From Chenopodium formosanum (lineage: Eukaryota; Streptophyta; Magnoliopsida; Caryophyllales; Amaranthaceae): DNA of 64,000 nucleotides. A program made the position numbers and the translations under genes. Location: contig CM044877.1 of assembly GCA_024500155.1 (NCBI GenBank), positions 16,497,501 through 16,561,500 on the forward strand, in the 5' to 3' direction. Each line of letters opens with the position of its first letter. The stretch's first letter is position 1. Shown piece by piece: positions 23,991 through 36,170 of the stretch. The notes beneath the pieces were generated by a model. It had not been told where the DNA came from and did no database searches. It was given only the letters and a program-made list of their open reading frames with translations.

Positions 23991-24177
23991 ACACTTTTTA
24001 TATATGGCCGACTGACACACACCAAAATTTAAGTAACCATTGACCAATCAAGTAAGCCCTAATTGACTAAGTACGTGGCCCTTGACCATGCAATTGAGTA
24101 ACCCTTGACCAAGTAACCCTTAATGTGACCAAGTATTTTGGCCACACGGTGTTTTCATCCACATATGAAACTTTATG
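23991..24177. mobile_element. Small foldback element with AGTAACCCTTGACC repeats
   Basis: The left end (ACACTTTTTATATATGGCC) and the inverted right end (24150-24177, CCACACGGTGT..CATATGAAA) match the termini of the next element and of the element at 53328. Between them lie degenerate AAGTAACCCTTGACC units. Confidence 0.5.
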
Positions 24178-24652
24178 GGAGATTTTTCTGTGTAGCTGGC
24201 CACACCGTGTGGCCGTGGTTACTCGGTAAGGGGTTAATCGAGTTACTCCTGACCGAGTAACCCATCAAGTAACCCCTGATCGAGTAACCCCTCAAGGAAC
24301 CATTGACCGAAACTCTTTAGTAACCTCTGACCGAGTAACCCCTGACCAAGTAGCCCCTAAAGTAACTAACCCCTAACCGAGTAACCCCTAAAGTAACTAA
24401 CCCCTGACCGAGTAACCCCTCAATTAATAACCCCTGACCGAGCTGAGTAACTCCTCGAGTAACCCCTAGAATAATCCTTGAAAGAACCCCTCAAGTAACC
24501 CCTGATTGGGTCACCCCTCGAGTAACCTCTGACCGCGTAATCCCTTACCGAACCTCTCAAGTAATCCCTGGCCATACCCCTTAAGTAATCCCTGAGAGAG
24601 TAACTCGAGTAAACCCAACCACACGGTGTGTCTAGCCACATATAAAAGTTTG
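24178..24652. mobile_element. Foldback element filled with AGTAACCCCTGACCG minisatellite
   Basis: The left inverted repeat (24178-24225) contains GCTGGCCACACCGTGTGG; the right, read inward, GGCTAGACACACCGTGTGG, then ACTCG in both. The interior at 24225-24600 is about 20 degenerate units of GAGTAACCCCTGACC. Termini and unit match the larger element at 53328-55536. No clear target duplication was found. Confidence 0.6.
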
Positions 24653-24810
24653 TCATATAATATTGTATTTCGTATATCACACACAAATAATGTTATATCT
24701 TTTTTTCCTCTATGGCCTCTAAAAACACTTGAAATTTAACTTGAAACTTCCAAAAATAGGATTTTTGATATTCCCATATAGTGATCCTATAGTGGTTAGC
24801 CACACACATA

Positions 24811-25096
24811 TACTCCCTATGTCCTAGAATGACTGGCACAAATAAACTTTGCATACATGTCGATGCAATAGTTGACCTAATTTTCTATATAATTAAAATA
24901 TCAACAAAAATTATAAACTTTTCAAATATGAAAACTTATGATAATATCTATTCAAAAACTTGTTTCATGATAAATTATGAATTTTTTACGTTTATAAAAA
25001 AAATAAAAATTAAAAAATAAAATTGGCAGTCAAAGTTAATCTTATAAATAGAGGAAAAAAGTCTAACGTGTCGGTTATAATGGAATGAATGGAGTA
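24811..25096. mobile_element. Stowaway-like MITE, 282 bp (24813-25094)
   Basis: CTCCCTATGTCCTAGAATG at the left pairs with CTCCATTCATTCCATTAT read from the right, and TA flanks both ends. This is the Tc1/mariner Stowaway pattern. The inner part is AT-rich and non-coding. Confidence 0.8.
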
Positions 25097-25901
25097 AAGG
25101 TTAATGTAAACCTTTGTATTTAAAAATGAGAATTATAGTTTATTTTATAAGGTGGTACACATACAAGCCCTAATTATATATTTTTTTATATGCATTTATT
25201 TATGTACATCATGCAAATTTATTTGAGTTAAATAAATTCATTCTTATGCACACTCATCACTCTGACTAGATACATAGTGCAACATATAATAGTATATGTT
25301 TTATGCATGCATGAGTGTGTTGTGAGTTTGACTTTAAAGTAGTTGTCGAATAAATGATTTGATTATAGGTGTAGCGAAAAGTTAAAAAACTTGTTATAGT
25401 AATTTAGAGATTTCGGGTTTATGAAATTTGTAACAAAATATTATAGCAAAAATTGAATTATACATAGTTTATCTTATTGATTGTATTATTCACAAAGCAT
25501 CACATCCATTTATATTACAAGTCTAGAACATATGCAATAGCCATAAATGATCTAATAAGGAAAGCAAATATATACTATACAAAATAAGAGAATATACTTT
25601 GCTTGATTAAGCAATCGAAAGCCAAATAATATGGACTAAATCGCTAAATATATGCTGAATATCCGTGAATAATATTGATTGAGAAACAATATTAAGCCCG
25701 TTCAAAAAAAAAAAAATTTAAGCAAGTCAAAGATATTATATATGTTGGAGTATCCTAAATAATAGGATCTTTGTCAATTATACATTTTACTAAAAAAAAA
25801 ATAATAATAAATAAAAAAAACTAAAACAGGGACATGTGTCAGCTTTAGAACTAGTGTACCCTGTTTTAGTATAGTATAAAGAAATGCATGGAATAGTAAC
25901 A

Positions 25902-26315
25902 ACTAGCATAGTACCCGTGCGATGCACGGTTTTATATATCAAATTATTAATTATTAATCCCGTAGAAAAAAAAAAGATAATTCAATTAATTAGTAATAAA
26001 GGGCTCATTTACTAATGGTCGATACAAAAATAAAGGAATGTAATTTGAATAGTATTTTAAGTTATTAGTATTTTTTTTATAATTAAATTTTTTTAATTGA
26101 AAAAATAAATCAATATTGATCCACATAATTATATAAGAGAAGTAGATTCATTCATTTTCCATCTCCCATAGAAAAAATAAATTAAAATTTTCTTGTCATA
26201 TCTTGTGCTTCATTAACTACAACCTAATATGAAGTTTATATTTTATCCGTGGTATTCACCAAAATCTTTAATTATTATTATCATTATTATTGATTTAGCA
26301 TAAATTTAACTTGAA

Positions 26316-26348
<33 letters not shown>

Positions 26349-26688
26349 GATGTATATTTTTAATCTAAGTTAATATAATTTTACTTTAGGTTTGTATATC
26401 AAACATCTGGAAACTTTAAATTTATTTTAAATTACATTAGATAGTAGTCTTAAATTACATAGCTAGAATGAAAATAATAATTATAGAAATGGAAAGTATA
26501 TGGATCAAAATAATCCAATTATATTATATGATTTGGTGAATTTTTATGTATAACTTATAATTGGTAATGGCATTGGCTAAAAAAAAAAGGAAAAAAAAAT
26601 AGGGAAGAAATTTTGGAGGGAATAAACAGCATCAGAAAATAACAATACACTGTCATTCCTGGTGTTTGTTTTAGTATTATGTTATTGA
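25902..26688 (-). mobile_element. Non-autonomous Helitron, about 0.8 kb
   Basis: On the minus strand the 3' end is CCGTGCATCGCACGGG, then TACTATGCTAGT: a GC-rich hairpin (plus strand 25915-25929, 6-bp stem, GAT loop) about 10 bases before a CTAGT terminus. Helitron 3' ends have this hairpin and CTRRT. The putative 5' end near 26688 matches the repeated block at 25863-25882. There is no Rep/helicase. Confidence 0.5.
26310..26341 (+). repeat. Poly-T tract
   Basis: About 25-30 T in a row inside the Helitron-like segment. Confidence 0.9.
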
Positions 26689-26845
26689 TATTGAATTGCA
26701 TGGAATTGTAACCAAATTAAATATATTTCTTCATATTAACCTGTTATTCAAACGCTTTCTATTCAAAGGAAATATAAATTAATATTATTATTAAATTGAT
26801 AAGCGTGTTGTATCAAAAAAAAATAATAATAATAATTCTGATAAG

Positions 26846-27332
26846 TGTTTCGGGGGTAAATAATGGGACCTTCGGATAAGTTCTTTTTTGTGGGCTAAAG
26901 ACTTATCTCAACCCAAATGATAACTGGGACGAGGATTTCCTACACATCAAACACACGTAAACTGGCCTCGGGAATTGTGCCGAGAAAGGTCCCCGCGATG
27001 CCGAAATCAGTATAGTGTTTAGAGAGAGAAAGTTATGCAAGAGTATTAATTGCTTGAGGCTTATGTGAATGAATTTAGAGAGTGGAGAGTGAATGCTTTT
27101 ATACCTTGCTCAATAGATAAATGGGTTGTTGTGCCAAGTGGAATGAGCCTTTGACTGATTTGGCATGCATTTTGAGTTAAACCTTGTCCTTGGGCTTGTA
27201 ATTAAAACATTTAGTAAATTGGACCCAAACAATAAGTGTGTAAATGTGTAATAGATAAACAAATGTATATTAACTCGTGTTAACCCAACTGTGTATTTGT
27301 TACCAAAATTCCAATCCAACTCGTTTCAAACA
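26846..27332 (-). mobile_element. Probable solo LTR, about 0.49 kb
   Basis: On the minus strand it starts TGTTTGAAACGAG and ends TTTACCCCCGAAACA. A TATA-like GGTATAAAAGC at about 27096-27106 is followed by a CT-rich leader. Flanks (ATAAG and GAACC) do not match, so the boundary or its history is uncertain. Confidence 0.45.
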
Positions 27333-27619
27333 GAACCCCCACTTTGATTACACCCGCCTTGATATATAAATCAGTTTGATTTGAAGATGTACATAAATCA
27401 ACCAAGTCGGACGAACTCGGCGACCCAAATCAACCTACCAGCAAAATGAACCAGTTATGAACAACCGAAAACCAAACAATAAACCCAAATTGACAGTGCG
27501 AAACTGCTAATTATATTGGCCTGTCCTTGAGATAGAGTAGATCTGTATAGTGTATACCCTTTCACTTAAAAAAAAACTATCTCAAGAGCATTTATGTTCA
27601 GCTACTCATAAAACCATGA

Positions 27620-27853
27620 CCTGTAATAGATGGTCCTGGTAAGCTTTCACCTCCAAATCATGAGCCAAGGAGTAACAGAGAATTTCAGGCTAAGCTCGTA
27701 CTTGAGCCAAGACTTAGCCTCTCCATTGAGGCTAATTATGATGATCAATTCAGCAAAACGTCAGGTACAAGGGTTGATTGGATTGTGAAGGTTATTGAGA
27801 GTTGCAATGAGGAGAATATGAAGCTAGAGCAGCTGTATGCAATGCAGAATTGA
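27620..27853 (+). CDS. Unassigned exon-like open frame (77 codons, no start Met)
   Basis: The frame opens after a stop at 27617 and runs to TGA at 27851-27853. Its text looks coding: DGPGKLSPPNHEPRSNREFQ, then SIEANYDDQFS, then RVDWIVKVIESCNEENMKL. It lacks an ATG, so it would be a terminal exon or a gene fragment. I do not recognise the family. Confidence 0.3.
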   Translation, partial: PVIDGPGKLSPPNHEPRSNREFQAKLVLEPRLSLSIEANYDDQFSKTSGTRVDWIVKVIESCNEENMKLEQLYAMQN

Positions 27854-30800
27854 CAAACTGTTTTAAACATCCCCGATGCAGGTGTGTTTCTCACACTACA
27901 ATACTGGACATACAGATAATGAACATATATAGACTAATGGACACATCAAGTTTCATATCATGATGATAAACAAAACAATGTTAACTAACACCAACTATAT
28001 TACCAATTGTCTAAATTCATGGTGGTGACACTCACCATGCTTTTGTTTTTACTAAAACAATAAAGCAGTAACAGTGCTCCATCACAGAAGTAATCTACTG
28101 GTGCTTCTGCTGCTGATCAAAATAACCATTCAATTTGGAGTTGGATTCTCTTCATATGCTTCAGTTTATAATGATGTAAACATAGGTTATATTATACTTA
28201 TGCTTAAGGATGTTGTAATGGTATAGGTTAGACTAATCCATTTACCCATTGTGCAACTGTGCTCGTAAAACCTCAACTGTTAGCATAACAGTGAAGTGTA
28301 CTTCATTCTCATTATGACTGTACTGCTTGTGAAATTGTAAAAGGTTAATTCATTCTGGCAACCACAAGCTTTCGATTGTGATGGCAGATGGAGGTAGAAG
28401 CTGCAGACCTACAGTGCTCAGAGATGATACTAGTGCACCAGAATTGCAAGTGAGACTATGAGAGGGACTGCGGAAGAGCAAGAGCAAGAGACAGGAGAGA
28501 GAAAAGGTTGGGAATTTTTTCACTGTTAGAGGTAGCCTGTGGTGGTGATAGTTTCTTATGATCATCAGCAACAATCAACGACACTCCCAAGTGTGTTGAA
28601 ATTGGTAACAATTTTTGGACTTCTAATGATACGTGTTCATGTTGTATATCCGAACTCTGAACTACTCGGGCACTGTTAATCCTTGGCTGATAGGCAACAC
28701 TGTTACGCACATCAAGCAACCCTGAAGTGCCTGGTATCCTGATAAATGAAAGACCTCCAGCCATCCATTGCGCTAAGGGAACCTCAGAATGCTTCAATTT
28801 GATGACTCAAATCTCATCAACATATACGGACAAGCAGAGATCATGTTTAGCATTCAGTACTTTTAAAGACCATAACAGAAATTCAACGATGACAGCTGTT
28901 CTGTACTGAAGGCTCAAACCTAAGTCTTCTAGGACTGATAGAATTACAAAGTTCATTAAGTCAATGCACCAAACAGAAATTTCCTCAGTAAGACCACAAA
29001 ACTAATTAATTGATTTATACTGGATATTATAAAAATAAATAAATAAATAAATAAATAATGAAAAAAAGCCTGTAAGTTACAGCCTTTACATACAGAAAAA
29101 CACCTGAATTTTCACCAAAGAAATCAGAACATCCCATCAAAAACACCACATCACTCATAGGTATTTCTCATCAGTCATCACAGCTCAAAACTTGGAAGCA
29201 CAGAGAGATACTATGTGACTGACAATGATACCTTCAACCCTAATTAGTCTGCAGTAAGGACAGAAATGGTAGATTGGAAATGCTACTTGAAACATTTCTT
29301 TTTTCAAAGGATGCACTCAATAAAAGAAGCATATCAGTTGGCAGTTGCGCTATATATACACAGAACTATCCTAGAGGCCCTAGAAAATTGCTCATCCACT
29401 CAGATCCACCAAACAACCACTGTTCAAACTCTTTATACCTCTCTTTTTAAGAACAATAAAGACATTACAAGCTACCAAGCTAGGAAATCAATCATGGAAT
29501 CACCTGTTCTAACCAGCATACCCTGAAGTCAAGACAATACGGATCTAGTTCAACCTCTATGCCTCCATGATAGATGCATCAGCTTCAACAATTGCCTAGA
29601 TTAATCCCATGCTTAAGTAATTCTATGCCGTACCAACAATCTATTACTTCCAAGTCTTATCAAAACTTTCACACTGAATCTACACAAAACTAGCATGACT
29701 AAGATTTATCAGTAAGCCATGAAGATTCTTAAGTATTAAAAGCACCATGATCTCCTATGAGAGACTAAACAAAAGAGAAATGTTAGCACCATGATCTCCT
29801 AAGAGAGACTAAACAAAAGAGTAATGTCACGGTGATGCATATGTTGCCCCAATATATCAAATTCAACTCCTATCAAGGCAACATGCTCCTATGAAAGCAA
29901 CATACATAAAGAGGCCAGAATATATCAAACTTCAGATCAATTATAAAGCTTGTGAAGAATACCAATGGCAAGATCAATTGGCATGATTCATCTAACAAGA
30001 TGCATTGTCAAGATCAATATCCATAATGGATGGCTACCAACCACCATCCATCGATGAGACTAGCACAAAACCTCACTAGTTTTATGCGATTGGGCCTTGT
30101 TATATGAACCTACTATAACTATATTGCCAGCTATTAGTAACACGATACAGTTCTTACTAAGCTTAGCATTGTAGTGAAACTAAAATCAAACACCAATCCT
30201 CCACTTAAGCATCCAATTCACTTCATCACACTACATCACAAAAGAAGTTGAGTGTTGTATGGTACCATCCAAAGCTAAACTATAGTTACTAAAACAGTAA
30301 AACTACAGTCAATTATACAAAACATTTTCTATTAAACCATCAATCCCCTACTTTTCTTACTTCCAAGCTATGTTACTCGGTCTCTTTATTTTACTTCAAG
30401 TACCCATGTCGGACCCTCGACACTTTGACACTTCATTTTAATTCAAAATTTAGTATATTTGTCATAAACTAGCTAGTTTGGACACTTGGACACATAACCA
30501 TGTTGGACATTGGTACCTAAGTCTAAGTAACAGCTTCCAAGTTCCAACATTAATCATAAAACCAAACAAACCAACAATTTCGTGACAATTACAGAAAGCG
30601 AGTCAATAACTAATCAAGTAATCATATCACCTTTAGCCTCATTTCACATGAATTTGACAACTCTGACACATTTCTTTCTTAATTTCATCAATTGCAATAC
30701 TAATAACCGTGCTACAATACAAGTCATACATTCGCCGAATTCATAAATCTCTATATCAAGATGAAATCATTGTAATAAACTAAACGAGCAAAATCCCACA

Positions 30801-30861
30801 ATAAGAATTCCTCAAAAGCTACAAACACTTAGATCATGTACTAGTATTCAATATAATATAA
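27854..30861. other. 3' side of the OSTC-like gene: long non-coding stretch
   Basis: No clear gene was found. A 113-codon minus frame at 28456-28797 has balanced composition (GGLSFIRIPGTSGLLDV) but no domain I know. A 44-base tandem duplication lies at 29742-29827. (AAAT)n is at 29032-29058. The left boundary of the OSTC 3' UTR was not fixed. Confidence 0.4.
29742..29827 (+). repeat. 44-bp tandem duplication
   Basis: Two near-identical units begin GCACCATGATCTCCTA (second unit at 29786), differing at two or three positions. Confidence 0.85.
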
Positions 30862-31395
30862 TTACGATCGCAAATAAGCAGGAATCTTAATGCGAATAAA
30901 AAGCATACTCATAATATACGCGATAACAACAGAAGTAATCCCAGCAGAAGCATACGAAACCCTAACACTCCGAGCCCGATTCTTGTCAACGGCAAGGTCC
31001 ATGAGAATAATCCCAATTCCACCAAGAACAAACATGAACCCAGAAGACAATCCTTCGATAATGTACTGCCCGTTAACCCGACCCGGAAGAAAAACAACGG
31101 GTTTGACGGCCCCAGTGAATTGATCTTGGGTTGACCCGATACCAGGTGGTTCGACGATGACGTCATAGACGATGCCGGAGACGACCATGAAGTAGGTGAG
31201 GAGGATGAGAGAGAAGACGGTCATGGAGGAAGGAAGGGAGAATGATGGGAGTTTGAGGCGAAGGCGAGGAAGATGGAGGAAAGAGAAGGGGATGATTCGG
31301 AGGATGTGGAGGATTGGATCGAGTGAATCGATTGGATCTGAGGGTGAATTTGGGTTTGTGGATTGATGAGCTAGGGTTTCTGATTTGATCGCCAT
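30862..31395 (-). CDS. OSTC-like oligosaccharyltransferase complex subunit
   Basis: Intact single-exon frame of 177 codons. It resembles eukaryotic OSTC/DC2 (about 149 residues in animals), a small membrane subunit of the ER oligosaccharyltransferase that helps couple the complex to the translocon for N-glycosylation. Visible features: a variable polar N-terminus (1-35), a family segment around LKLPSFSLPSSM (47-58), TM1 at about 58-78, then YDVIVEPPGIGS (77-88) and NGQYIIEGLSSGFMF (108-122), TM2 at about 116-134, TM3 at about 147-168, and a short C-tail ending IPAYLRS. The first ATG is used; the upstream leader is TC-rich. The N-terminus is longer than in animals, as I recall is usual in plant homologues. 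It is the only convincing intact host gene here. Confidence 0.93.
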   Translation of the reverse strand: MAIKSETLAHQSTNPNSPSDPIDSLDPILHILRIIPFSFLHLPRLRLKLPSFSLPSSMTVFSLILLTYFMVVSGIVYDVIVEPPGIGSTQDQFTGAVKPVVFLPGRVNGQYIIEGLSSGFMFVLGGIGIILMDLAVDKNRARSVRVSYASAGITSVVIAYIMSMLFIRIKIPAYLRS

Positions 31396-31560
31396 TGTTG
31401 ATGTTGATGGAGCTTTCTCTCTCCTACTGTGTGTAACAGTGTAAGGTTGATGAGAGGGAAATGGGGAAGTGAAGATGTGTTTGGGGGTTTTAGTTTTGCT
31501 AAAACTTGATATATGATAACCCGATTTACATACTTAAAATAACTGGACTAAAACCCGAAT
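31396..31560 (-). promoter_or_regulatory. 5' leader and proximal promoter of the OSTC-like gene
   Basis: Immediately upstream (minus strand) is a CT-rich leader including AGGAGAGAGAAAGC, typical of plant 5' UTRs. A weak TATA-like CATATATCAAG lies at about 31507-31517. Beyond 31560 is GATGGATTGGATC-type text related to 40620-40740. Confidence 0.35.
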
Positions 31561-33224
31561 TAATGGTTGAGAAGCGGGTGACGGGTGAAGTGGATGATGG
31601 ATTGGATCAGATGTGAATGATGATTTTTTTCACTCGCTAATAATCCACCCACCCGTTTAACCTACATAAAGATTTTAATCTATGAATTCTAATTTTAAAA
31701 ACTAAAAATATAAAAATGTTATAAAATTAAAGAGTAAGAGGAGAAATTAGGGAGAGAATAGATCAGTCTATTTTATTCCATATACCATGGTCAAGGGAAA
31801 AAAAGTGCAGCGCGTATTTTCTCCCCCTAATGAATACATAGCTTGAGATCTTTTAGTGTCGCAGCAATGAATCCAATATATTAGATATCTTCTCATATGT
31901 AGTATAATATCACTCGTTGATCTTTGATACTCCTAAACTGAAATTGCATCTTTAAGTCTTCTCATGAACATGTGAAGTGTCTTCATTTCACCATACATGT
32001 GTTTATCTCTAATATCATTATTTCAAATATTTGTTTAATAGTTGATTCAAAGGATAAACTTATACAGTCATGACTTCTTCTGGAAGTCGTTGATAATAAA
32101 TATTGATGATCATTATTTGATCAAACATTCATTAATACGAGTAATAATTTGATGACAAAACTTGATATTATTAATATCATTCTTCTCATATGAATTATAA
32201 TGTAATACACGTAATTATATACGCTAATCATGGTTCTTCTGGACCATAAGAAAACATTGTCACGCATAAGTGATCCATTGATATTCTTTAGACGTTTCAT
32301 AATTGACACGATAGCTCTCTTGCAAATACAAATAGTAAATCTCATTAACTCTCATATGCTCAAACTTCAGGTTGAGATGTCAATAATGTTGTTACGTACA
32401 TAGATTTTCAAGAGTTTCATAATAATTACAAATTCAAGATATAAACTTTGTAGGGCTGGATATTACAATAGGTCGTATATAAGTTCTCCAGGAACTCTTC
32501 TTAATTCATAATGTGCAATTAAATCGATGTCATCAATAATTTCATCACAACTATAAGCCCGTTGGAATATTAGTATCTCTTTCTAATTTTTCATCAAAGT
32601 TGTAAACATATTTTACTATACTTTGAATGAACATTTACATAAACCACAGTTATTAAAAGAAATTAATGCATTCAACATGAGATATAGAAAAGTATACAAT
32701 GAGTAATGCATCTAACAACTTCCTATATATGCAATAAATATCCATTAACTTATCACATGAGCATAAGACTCGAAATGATACAAGACATTGTACAGTGTGG
32801 ATTTAAAAATTCATATTTCATTGGACTTCTGGTCCATAATAAACTTTTGATCATTATCATCATGTCAACAATAAAATGGACATATATTTCAGATCCCTTA
32901 TTCACTAGTCCATTCTATCATGCATATTCATATTATTCATCGGTTCCATTATGTACCAGTATTATAAAATTCCTATAACGTACATTTCGCATGCTATTTT
33001 ACTATGATATCTGAATGCATTTCTCATTGGTACCATCATAACTTTTCTTACATAATAGGCCATCTTTTATAATAATTCAGATATTTATACCACATATTAA
33101 GGGTATTTCTCACACTATGGTATTAATATACTATTATTATACTTTAAAAGTATCAACTGCACTATCTTGCCGTATATCGCATATTTATATTGGAACCGAT
33201 CATACAAACTACACTTCAGGTGCA

Positions 33225-34819
33225 GTGATTGATGAGTCATATTTATATAGAGTTTATAGGCACATTTATCCTAGTTTTATAGTTGCTTTTTAGGTCTTTT
33301 TGTCTTTTAGTCTTTTTTTAGGTCGCAAATGCATAAGTTGTTTGTTTGTTCTCTATTACGCTCCGTTTCTGTTTTTCTTAATATTTCAGGTGATTTCATA
33401 GTCATTTGGACGCTTTCGTAGTGTTTGGAGTAGATTCGAATGATATTTGGATGGAAGTCGATGAATTGAGCTTATTAATTGAAGATCTCATGTTCGTGGA
33501 TGTTGACTATGAGGATTTATGCATGAGAAATGAAAATAGCATCCACAATGATCGTTATGCACTTTTCGGAATTGAATTTGAGTTAGAAACGAAGAAAAAC
33601 GATATTTTACAAAGTGGTAAAACTGACCTTTGTCCACTATTTTGATTATAACTTGAGTTCTACATATCGGATTGAAATAATTCAAATTGCGTTGGAAACT
33701 AGACTTGAAGATATTTCCAATGACAGGTCACACGCCCCAAGAATCCTTCTAGAACAGAAGTTATGGCTATTTTAATTTGTGTTATGTACCATGCGACCAA
33801 ACCCTGCGCCCACGCGAACTTCCCAGCGCTACTGCCAGGCCGCGGGTTTTGGCGAGTGAACAGAAGCCAAGAGGCTTTGTTGCTGTCACGTCTTCACTCG
33901 TCCCTTTTGCATCGATCATCTTCGTGCCACGTCATCGTCTATGGTCCAATAGTAATGCAGCTTATGTATTTTTTATTTTCTTATTTCTTTTATTTATTTA
34001 TCTTTAGATTAGTTTTAGGATAATATAAATACTCCAAGGGATATTATTTTTCCCTTCTTCCTTTTTATGTTTTTTATCAGTTTACGTTCTTTTGAGTTTT
34101 CTTTTGAACCCTAGTTTCTCATGGCATCTCCATTGATTCTTCCATGGATGATTCTTGGGTTTATTATTTTAATTCAATGAGGTATTTTTATTCCTATTTC
34201 TTGCTTTCAATTATGCTTTTTTTTATTAGATCTAGTTTTTATTATTTATTTCATGTTTGAGTAGTTTATTTCTAGGGTTTGGGAATCCATGTTTATACTA
34301 TGAATCTTGTTTGAAATTATTGATATTTTGATTATTGATTTCTCTAATTGATAGTGTTTTATTGTTAATCTTGCAACCTGATCAATTGTTTGATTAATTA
34401 TTGTTAATAAGAGTTTGAATCGAAAGATCTTACTTTTAGAGGCTTACCTACAATTAACAATTCTGATTATGTTAGCGACCGAACTACATATGTTGAATTG
34501 AGAGCGTTAATACCCGACCCTAGGCTTAGCAATTGCTCTAGATAATTGATTGATTGAATTGTTATTGATATTTGATAGATTTAGAACTATAAACATGGTG
34601 AACCATAACCCTAGGTCTTTTTATTAATTATTTTATCCCTCTTTTAAGTTAGACTATATTTTTATCCCAATTTTGTAACGTAGTTTAGTTTCTCCAATTT
34701 CTTAGAGGTTAGATTAAATAACCATCTCTCTGTGAATTCGACCCTACTTACCCTACTATATTGTTAGTTGGTTTGTTAGGAATTTATTTTTGACAGGTGT
34801 ACAACAATCTATCAGTGAT
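33225..34819 (+). mobile_element. Solo LTR nested in the 7.8-kb element, 1585 bp (33230-34814)
   Basis: It begins TGATGAGTCATA and ends CAATCTATCA, with a perfect duplication GTGAT at 33225-33229 and 34815-34819. A TATA-like ATATAAATA at 34023 precedes a T/C-rich leader, giving plus orientation. CTGTGAATTCGACCCTACTT near the 3' end recalls the end of Athila-type gypsy LTRs. The 79-codon frame at 33406-33645 has no domain and is treated as chance. Confidence 0.85.
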
Positions 34820-36170
34820 TTAAAGTAAATTGGCAAGATCTATCTTAATGTATGCACATAATATCATTATCACCATAATCAAAATATATCTCTCTATTCC
34901 TCTAGATGGGTCATAACGGTATACAAATCAAATCATAGATGTGCAACATATGTTGATACAAAAGTTGACATGTAACTTTACAAAGTATCATTAGAGGGAT
35001 CAACTATTTATAGTATTATAATTTTGTCAACTTACTTCAATTCTTCCCCCTAAGTTGGTAAAATATCTCAAATGTTGGGGCAATTTTTCACCAACTTAGA
35101 ATATAATTTCATGTGCATCAAATTTTATCTCGTAGGATAATTATATATATTCAACAAAGTTTTATCTCTTCTGGAGAATAATGAAATTTTGTTCTCTTCT
35201 AGAGATCAATATTAATAGGGGGTAATAAATTTTGTAGTTGCTAATTTCGTATTTTATTCCTTATGTGCTGACATACAATAGACCCAATCAAGAGAATTGT
35301 TATACAAATATAAACTTTCTTGTAATTTCACTAGGTGGTGATCTTCGGGATCACTAGAAACATTGATAGTAATACTAGTATAGTTACTTAAAATTTTCAC
35401 ATATAACTTGTACGTGGTGAGCTTCTGGTCACCTAATATTTGTTAACATATAAATTATTCTAGTGAGCTTCTGGTCACCAATTATTCAGAAAAACAATAT
35501 ATTATCTCTTGAACTTTTCTTTTTACACAAACTATTAAAAATCACAATCTAAATATAGCTCAATCTCAATGTTATGTCTTGCCATTCAATTTATTTCATA
35601 TATTTAACATGAGAAAGCGTCAGCACATTATTTCTTTCATATTAAATGAAATTTCAGGTTTTCATAACGGGAATTTATTAAACCCTGGATGGCCTAATTT
35701 TTTTAATTATCACATCCAATAATCACTTTTCCTTTAGTAAGTATTTAAATTATGGTCAGTTTTATAATACTGGTGATCACCTTATTAAAGATACTTTTAT
35801 TCATGGTCGTGATATAAATACATCAATGTGTTTCTTTCTGCAACTGACAAGACAATTAACTAATACTCATACTCCGCTAGAACATTGATTGTAATCTTGA
35901 TACATGCTGATTTTTGTTGGACAACATTTTATACTCTTCTGGAGTACTTTATATAATCATAACACTCTTTAATGTAATAGAATTGATATCTTTAGGAGAT
36001 CCATAAAAAATGTGTCACTTACTCATATTTGTCATTGTCAATTATTGCTCATTTTCTCTTCTAAGAATTCTTATCGTTGTAACCATTTGGATTACCACAC
36101 TTTAGGTGTGCTAGTTTCAATAGCAACTGATCTTGTCCTTATAGGACATCAACTTATATATACATTTATA

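Larger units (their letters stand above)
23666..25882 (-). mobile_element. Probable decayed Helitron, 3' end at left
   Basis: The 3' end is a worn copy of the hairpin (GCACCTGTGCATGTACGG near 23672-23689, versus the sharp version at 25914). The 5' end on the minus strand is TCTTTATACTATACTAAAAC at 25863-25882. The body includes the minisatellite foldback elements and the Stowaway MITE as later insertions. The pairing of these two ends is inference. Confidence 0.3.

Noticed and set aside
24420..24686. 88-codon frame with repeated DYLRG-like units
   Set aside because: It is the reverse translation of the AGTAACCCC minisatellite and changes frame between units.
33406..33645. 79-codon acidic frame as a gene
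   Set aside because: It lies inside a solo LTR with a perfect target duplication, upstream of the TATA-like box, and has no recognised domain.
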